Of a stretch of DNA of 64,000 nt, positions 57,906 through 64,000 are shown one piece after another. A program made the translations under genes and the position numbers. Location: positions 1,020,001 through 1,084,000 of the forward strand of contig JAQPZY010001098.1 of NCBI GenBank assembly GCA_029931535.1, in the 5' to 3' direction. This DNA comes from Margaritifera margaritifera. Lineage: Eukaryota > Mollusca > Bivalvia > Unionida > Margaritiferidae. A model generated the notes under the pieces. That model was not told where the DNA came from. It searched no databases and saw nothing but the letters and a program-made list of their open reading frames with translations. The first letter of the stretch is position 1, and each line of letters opens with the position of its first letter.

Positions 57906-58800
57906 ATTTGCATTATATTGTTGTCCGTACACACGCATTTGCTCAAAAACTAATCTTTTTGCATATTCAGATACCAATCGTGAATCTATATCAGCTTGTA
58001 TTTTTATATTGGGTTCAACTTTTTGAATCCACAATGAGATATGCTGAATTCGAAATTTTACCGCTATCAGCAAGACCAGCATTTTAAAAAATAATATCAT
58101 TGTTCTGTGAAAGATGTAATATTAGTACATGTTTTAACCCCTCTAGTCATTGTGTCTATATCTCTACAACAACGAAAAACAGTGAATAATGGGTTAAACA
58201 TACTTGTTTGTTTGTCACCTGTTGTTATAGAATGTCTCTTTGCTAAAACCAGTGTTATAATTTGGTTTTCTCAAGAGGTTTACACAAAATGTGTACAAAA
58301 TAAATTGTCTGTTAAATTGTCAACATTTGGAACACCTGCCACATGTGATTAGTTTGTAGCAGTGTTGAAATCATTGTGTTCTGCTATCTTTCAACCAAAA
58401 CATATTCGTTGCTGTTGAAAAATTATGATCACGTGGTAAATATATTGATATTTCTTCTAGAATTTGGTCTTGTAAAAGATATTGTTCAGATCTAAATAAT
58501 GACCAACCATTATTTACTAACGTTACCTTATCATTTACATTAAAATCTGCATTATCAAATTTAATAATTTTTTCACGAATATCAAGCATAGTTTTATGTG
58601 GTAACAGAAAAATATTCCTATCTCTAGTCTCTAAGATAATTTGATTGCTCTCCATATTGGTATCACGTGGTAGATACTCAGTATAATCAAATCTTTTTAT
58701 TGAATCATCTATTAAAATAATTTCAAATATGGTGAAATAACTTCTGTCATCTTGATTATATATATTAATATCATCAAAAATTACAATCATATAAAATTAC
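57906..58800 (-). pseudogene. Capsid-like gene remnant, N-terminal and middle part
   Basis: An intact 139-codon frame (58790-58371) ends in SRTQ. It is followed by broken coding-like sequence and a final open stretch (58100-57915) with KFRIQHISLWIQKVEPNIKI. The first frame contains WSLFRSEQYLLQDQILEEIS and STATNMFWLKD. The pattern reminds me of a gene found in multigene cassettes in many invertebrate genomes, with the feel of a double-jelly-roll-type capsid protein from Maverick/Polinton-like or related viruses. I cannot verify this without a search. It is broken by stops and by the LINE insertion at its 3' side. Confidence 0.4.
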
Positions 58801-58859
58801 AATCTTTTCATTCCGCTCCCAGCATTTAAATTTACTAGTATTTGCATTGAATTTTGAGA

Positions 58860-59640
58860 GTATTATATTTGTTCTTTTATTGAAATATGATATGTTACTC
58901 TTTCACCATTGAGATCAACTTCTTTCACAGACTGGCTTGTGATACGCATTGTAATACATGATAATTATTGGTACAGTTTATTAATTGGCAGGTATATTAA
59001 CTCATTCCCATGTATATTCAATAAACTACATGGGGGTGAATTTGGTGTAAAGAAATAAAGAACATCACTATTTGTACCAATAATATAACTATTTGTTACC
59101 AAACGACATCGTATTAACAAAGTGTTCATTTCTGTTATGTTTACTGTTGTATTTCCTTCATGTTCTCCCTCTCCCTCTATTATTTTTTAATCAAAGTCTA
59201 ATATGTTTCGAATGCTGTTCCTAATTATTAAATCAATTTTTTTTTTTTTTTTTTTTTGTTAAATATGATTCTGCATCTTAGTGTATTAAAATTTGGTCAA
59301 GTGTAATCCCATTCCCCACTTTTGAATTAATGCCATTTAACATACTTTGTATTGTTTTATTTATATTAATAATATTACTAGCTCCTGGTGGTAGTAATAC
59401 ACGAAGCCACTCTATACAAGTATAGAACAGAAAAAAACATTATCTACTGATGTTATATCAAACCACGAGTAGAATACTTCCGAGCTTATCAGTGCTATTT
59501 TATACATTTTATTAATATCAAACAGTATTGGTGTGATAAACTCTACAGTAAAATTGTGACTTACCACCATAAGCTGCATTGACATAAGTTGCATCTAAAA
59601 ACAGGGTTGTTTCAAATACCATTGTTATATAATATAATCA
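58860..59640 (-). pseudogene. Second virus-like gene remnant in the cassette
   Basis: The N-terminal part is a 60-codon frame (59594-59412) with FTVEFITPILFDINKMYKIA and EVFYSWFDI. The C-terminal part in another frame (about 59175-58975) has LLIRCRLVTNSYIIGTNSDV and a proline-rich turn, then VDLNGERVTYHISI near 58905-58870. This looks like one beta-rich protein of roughly 250 residues, broken in the middle by a T-rich tract at 59238-59257. Function unassigned; a minor capsid or fibre-like role is a guess from neighbours. Confidence 0.35.
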
Positions 59641-59649
59641 TACAATATC

Positions 59650-60674
59650 ATCGATAGTTGTCAAAAATATTTTCATACTCAGTCTTACTTATTATATTAT
59701 CATTATGCAATTTATTTAGGATTTCAACAATCTCATTATCAATAGATTTGCTTTTATTTCCCATATTTTTGCTACCGCATCATATTTACAATCTCTTTAC
59801 TAATTGGTTTGGATCTTTATAATACAGTATATTTCCTCCATTTTTAAAGCCATTGATTTTTGTATCAGTTATTTTCTGTTGCTAATCCACGTAAGTTATA
59901 CAATTGTTTGAAATTGTTTAAATTTCGCCGCTGTATTCTTTTTATTTTTCCATTTTTCGTTTACAGATCAATAAAATCAGTCAATCTCCTTTCTTAAAAC
60001 ACACTTACCATCATTATTATATGCTTCCAATTTGAAGTCAGGTTATTTATTAGGGTCAATATACAACTTACCAAAATATGAATCATCATCCAATATGTAA
60101 ATATTAGGTTCATCGGAATCATATTCTATTTCCAGTCCTGTATCTCTCATATTTGATCTGTGTGCTGTTCTTGTTCGTTCCAAATAAAGCATGTTATTTT
60201 GATTTATATAATTCAAGTTGACTTTTTGGTTTATCACTTCCTTTCTCAGCATTAATCCCTAAGTAAATATGTGTTGATTTTCTCTTTGTCTGCATCTATT
60301 AATGCTGATGGCATAGCTAAATTACATTTACTTATAGTACTGCTGTCCACACCGTGGTCCATTACTATATCATTCTGCGATGGAGGGGTCTCCATGATTT
60401 GTGGTTTAAGTAATGATGGAGGTGGTGATGTTATTGGTGGAAGTAATGTCTGTATAATCTATAATTGATCTTGTACGGTTGTTTCAATTAGTTTATCATG
60501 TTTTTTGTCTGTCTCTTCAGTTTTCTTAAGTATTGATTTTGCCATTGGTTCTGCCACTTCTTGAAACTCTTGTATGCCTATTTTTTCTTATAAATTTTGA
60601 TCTTTTAATTTCTTCCTGTTTTCAAGCCATTTTTCTTGACGTTTCTTCATACTAGTAACCTTTTCAAAGTTCAT
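59650..60674 (-). pseudogene. Third gene remnant in the cassette, lysine-rich N-terminus
   Basis: ATG at 60674-60672 opens NFEKVTSMKKRQEKWLENRK, a basic coiled-coil-like start. Stops at 60588-60590 and near 60465 break a frame that otherwise runs to about 60255. A 69-codon open frame (60252-60043) with YDSDEPNIYILDDDSYFGKL follows, then shifted fragments to about 59655, including KSIDNEIVEILNKLHNDNII. It lies upstream of and co-oriented with the other remnants. No known domain can be named. Confidence 0.35.
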
Positions 60675-60680
60675 TATATA

Positions 60681-61374
60681 TGGTAATTTATACCACATAC
60701 ATTAAAAATAACATGGCTTGTAAAGTGTTGGTATAAAGCAATTTGATATAAAAATATTGTTGGTATATCAAATTGTGATTCACCCATGGAGTATGAATAC
60801 GCATATAATTATGGTTTCAACAGTAGACTATTGCTTCTGTACTCTCTAGATCATTGATGAATTTTCACATATTAATCATTAATAAAGGATGATAATAACG
60901 AGACAAATATTAATAATTACCGTTTTCTAAATGAGTTAAACATGTTACACAATGTCATCGAAATCCCCTCTACTTTGCCTTCTCTCTCTCTCTCTTTCTT
61001 TCTATCATGCCATAAGGAAGACAAAAATAGGTGGAAATCTGTGAAGTGAGAATGATAAAAGAATCTGAGCTAGATGAAAACCTTGAACTTGAACTTACAA
61101 CAAGTAACCCAGGGGAACCCGATTCCTAATGAATTTGTGTGTACACTTTCCATGGAGTGTTGCACTGTACTAATGATACTGTATTGTAAATTCCTTGGCT
61201 AGGCGGCATATATACTGTATTCTACTTGATTCTTTATTTAAAAAAAATAATAATAATAATAATAATAAGGTTTTAAAACAGATCATTTTTTAATATTAAA
61301 ATGACCGAATCCTCTCTCTGTCTCTGTCTGTCTGTCTGTCTGTCTGTCTGTATCTCTCTGCCTTGGTCTTGTTT

Positions 61375-61456
<82 letters not shown>

Positions 61457-61717
61457 AATGTATATAAAAAGTGGAATAAACAAATATAAGACCAGAAACA
61501 TCGTGCAAGATAATGTAAAATAACAATATAATAATAGCAGCATTATATTGAAATATATCAATTTTAATACCATTTTTATTTGTGTTGTTATCTAAGTCGT
61601 CGGTGGTGTTACAAAGGAATTAAATCATGCACTTTACAAGAAATCGTAGAGATGAAGCATAATATATATTGCATAAAAAGTAATAATCATCTAATGGGGG
61701 TATATAAACTTAATAAA
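60681..61717. other. Anonymous AT-rich DNA with microsatellites
   Basis: It holds short (TC)n at 60982-61003, (TAA)n at 61247-61268, TCTG repeats at 61313-61352 and (TA)n at 61378-61450. It would be the 5' flank of the virus-like cassette; no terminal repeat is recognised. Confidence 0.55.
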
Positions 61718-62245
61718 ACTATCTTATCGGCCCTAAAGTGTCAAATAATATCTTATCGGCCCTAAAGTGTCAAATAATATCTTATTGGCCCTCAAGCGTC
61801 AAATAATATCTTATCGGCCCTAAAGTGTCAAATAATATTTTATTGGCTCTAAAGTGTCAAATAATATCTTATCGGCCCTAACGTGTCAAATAATATCTTA
61901 TCGGCCTTAAAGTGTCAAATACTATCTTATTCTCCCTAAAGTGTCAAATAATATCTTATCGCCCTAACCTGTCATATAATATCTTATTGGCCCTAAAGTG
62001 TCAAATAATATCTTATCGGCCCTAAAGTGTCAAATAATAACTTATCGGCCCTAAAGTGTCAAATAATATCTTATCGGCCCTAAAGTGTCAAATAATATCT
62101 TATCGGCCCTAAAGTATCAAATAATATCTTATCGGCCCTAAAGTGTCAAATAATATCTTATCAGGCCCTAAAGTGCCAAATAATATCTTATCGGCCCTAA
62201 CCTGTCAAATAATATCTTATTGGCCCTAACGTGTCAAATAATATC
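61718..62245. repeat. 29-bp satellite, about 18 units
   Basis: The unit is atcttatcggccctaaagtg plus tcaaataat, repeated with point changes (tattggccct, aacctgtc) and occasional 1-bp indels. The array is cut at 62245 by the Gypsy copy inserted after ...aataatatc. Any continuation lies beyond the window. Confidence 0.95.
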
Positions 62246-62996
62246 TGTTATGTATGATGTTTATATAATATTATAAATATTTTAGGAAATTATAAATGTT
62301 TCTTCACTTTAATATTTGCTTAAATCTTAATGTTATCAGGAAAAACATGTTTAACTAGTGTCCTTGAATTAGATTGTTTTGATCAATATGTTTTCTCAAT
62401 TTGAAGGTCAAGGTTGAATTTTGTTTACAGTTAGAATTCCATTAAGATGACACATGTTCTAGAACATTCTGTCATGTGACCAATCTTTATATATACCATG
62501 TTTGATGGACATTTTTTTCAGTTTTGACATTACCATCAGTCTTGTAAAGAGCTATTACAGTTGTGAAAATTCATTCCAAATTCTAAGAGAGGAATTATTT
62601 TAAATATTCATTGGATTATAACAGTGCTCATAAACTTTTGGATTTTGGATTTTGAATTGATGATTTTGGAATTTATGTGAACTTATTCGGAGATTTTGGA
62701 ATACTTTATTTTGACTTCAGCACATCAAGATTTCTAGTACATCAGGACTTTGAAGACCATTGGCACATAATAACATTCAAGGACACAGCCGTGAATTTGG
62801 AACATTCTATATTTAAGACTTGTGATTAGAACAATCATTCTTATTGGATTATTAGGATTTCAAAACACATTACTGTAAGTGACTTTTTGATTTTTCATTT
62901 TAATTATCTAGTAATAAATTGCTTGTTGATTTTTACTTGATTTGTTGGTTTCACTTTCTTTCTGTTACATTTTTCTTAGACCATAGAGTCGTAACA
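62246..62996 (+). repeat. 5' LTR of the second copy
   Basis: TG...CA ends, 751 bp. It shares aactag, acatg and the shorter cattcttattgg with the 3' LTR of the first copy, so those are the older states. It carries about 20 private differences, including a one-base deletion at aatgttatcagg. TATA-like tttatata is at 62485-62492. Confidence 0.95.
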
Positions 62997-63001
62997 GAAA
63001 T

Positions 63002-63023
63002 TGGGGGTTCGTCGTTCCGGGAT
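63002..63023 (+). other. Altered primer binding site
   Basis: The site resembles the tRNA-Pro primer site of the first copy but has extra bases in its centre (tgggggttcgtcgttccggg...). It would pair poorly, so this copy is unlikely to start reverse transcription normally. Confidence 0.7.
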
Positions 63024-63165
63024 CTGAATTTCTTTAAAGCATATTAGAGATATTAAATTTATCTTTGAAATTCATATTGATTTTGTCTTGGAATTTTTTT
63101 TGTGTCTTTGGCAAAGATTTTTAATAGAGAAATTTTTTTTTGTGTGAAACCAACAAGCATTTACA

Positions 63166-64000
63166 ATGGCATCTAATGTTCAGAATTTCATTTCAAAACC
63201 TATCCAGGAGGGGATAGAGTGCTTGAGAAAGTTAATTGAAGAGTTCAAGAGGTGCATCCATAGTGATGTTAAAACCGATCTTGACGAGCAGAATGTGGAA
63301 ACTTTGGAAAATGCTGCTCGTATGGCTGATGATTATTCCTTGACTCACAAAATTTCATTTGGCAATAAGTCGTCCTCTCAGCAGTTTTCTGGTAAAAAAC
63401 CATTTCAATCTCATTCGAGTACTTCCAAATTTCACAACAGCACAACTGTTAGGAATCAAACATCTGATAAGACTGATCAGAAATCCTTATCTCTTCCTAC
63501 GTGCACTTATTGTAAAACGAAAGGGCACGTTATTTCTGATTGCTTCAAGTTGAAAAATAAGCAACAGAGTAAAGACAGAGCTTTTCCAAATGCTCTTATT
63601 TCTACGAGGTCAAGGTCACGGTCTTGTATTGAAAGCAATACATTTGTTGGGTCAAACAAACCCCAGTCTGATTCCATTTTAGAGGCTTATGAACCATTCA
63701 TGTCAGAAGGTTCTATATCACTTATTGGTGATTCTGCCAAACCTATCCCAATTAAAATATTAAGGGACACTGGAGCTTCTCAGAGTCTTTTATTATCAGG
63801 TACTTTGCCTTTGTCTGAGGAGTCTTCTTCAAGTGAAAGTGTTCTTGTTCAGGGAGTAGAGTGCGGCTTTGTAAATGTTCTTCTCCATTGTGTAAATTTG
63901 GCATCAGACTTAGTTTCTGGACCTGTGACTGTTGGGGAAGTGACTTCTTTACCCATAGAGGGTGTTCATTTATTACTAGGCAATGACCTAGCTGGAGATA
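63166..64000 (+). CDS. Internally deleted gag-protease frame, runs off the window
   Basis: ATG at 63166, in the same context as the first copy's 47302. The frame is open to 64000 (278 codons seen). It begins with the first 22 residues of gag, joins at the deletion to IEEFKRCIHSDVK, then has the CCHC zinc knuckle (from about residue 116) and the protease DTGA (about 204-207). The 820-bp deletion removes most of the gag body and the GA-rich region that is frameshifted in the first copy. Because 820 is one more than a multiple of three, it compensates the +1 offset and gives one continuous frame. Without the capsid body the product is unlikely to assemble by itself. Confidence 0.9.
   Translation, partial: MASNVQNFISKPIQEGIECLRKLIEEFKRCIHSDVKTDLDEQNVETLENAARMADDYSLTHKISFGNKSSSQQFSGKKPFQSHSSTSKFHNSTTVRNQTSDKTDQKSLSLPTCTYCKTKGHVISDCFKLKNKQQSKDRAFPNALISTRSRSRSCIESNTFVGSNKPQSDSILEAYEPFMSEGSISLIGDSAKPIPIKILRDTGASQSLLLSGTLPLSEESSSSESVLVQGVECGFVNVLLHCVNLASDLVSGPVTVGEVTSLPIEGVHLLLGNDLAGD

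Larger units (their letters stand above)
62246..64000 (+). mobile_element. Second copy of the young Gypsy family, partial
   Basis: 5' LTR (62246-62996), leader, and a gag-protease frame that runs off the window. Compared with the copy at 46387, 820 bp (equivalent to 47368-48187) are missing from gag, fused at gagaaag|ttaattgaag (63233-63234). The LTR and leader differ from the other copy at about 2-3% of positions by eye, but the coding part after 63286 is nearly identical, with about 390 bp showing no difference. Confidence 0.95.

Noticed and set aside
61718..62245. Regular short repeats that could suggest a CRISPR array
   Set aside because: The 29-bp units abut directly without spacers, and the DNA is eukaryotic. 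It is a satellite.

Overview
This is eukaryotic, AT-rich, gene-poor DNA made mainly of transposable elements, satellites and microsatellites. I see no convincing host protein-coding gene, rRNA or intact tRNA. Gypsy-type LTR elements, L2-like and other LINEs, MITEs, (TA)n/(TC)n/(ACAT)n tracts and decayed virus-like ORFs suggest a marine invertebrate. A mollusc such as a bivalve is my guess, but nothing here proves it.

Layout. 0-4.8 kb: anonymous DNA with a palindrome, a (TA)n tract and the first copy of a 205-221 bp twin-hairpin MITE that occurs six times (4.1, 11.6, 17.9, 27.4, 30.3 and 31.9 kb). 4.8-9.3 kb: an old, 5'-truncated minus-strand Gypsy element. 9.3-20.4 kb: anonymous DNA with several minisatellites, a palindromic MITE and an 0.4-kb tandem duplication. 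20.4-23.2 kb: a 78-bp minisatellite joined to a decayed minus-strand ORF. 26.3-30.7 and 33.2-36.95 kb: two collinear diverged copies of one segment. 37.6-38.9 kb: a 1.3-kb repeat (R1). 39.8-42.7 kb: a decayed minus-strand LINE. 43.6-53.9 and 54.2-56.8 kb: two tandem copies (D1, D2) of a segment carrying a LINE 3' part. D1 has a second copy of R inserted, and R holds a nearly intact 6.5-kb Gypsy element at 46387-52923. 56.8-60.7 kb: a minus-strand cassette of decayed genes that look virus-like, split by an L2-like LINE. 61.7-62.2 kb: a 29-bp satellite interrupted by a second copy of the young Gypsy family, which runs off the window.

Main biology. The Gypsy family has Ty3/Gypsy-type domains in the order gag, protease, integrase, reverse transcriptase, RNase H. 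Integrase therefore precedes RT, as in Ty1/Copia and in the Gmr1 group of Ty3/Gypsy elements. The complete copy has 99%-identical LTRs, a tRNA-Pro primer site and a 4-bp target duplication, but one frameshift and one nonsense codon. The second copy has lost 820 bp of gag in a way that leaves the frame open. Duplicated segments preserve unoccupied target sites, so the order of insertions can be read inside this window.
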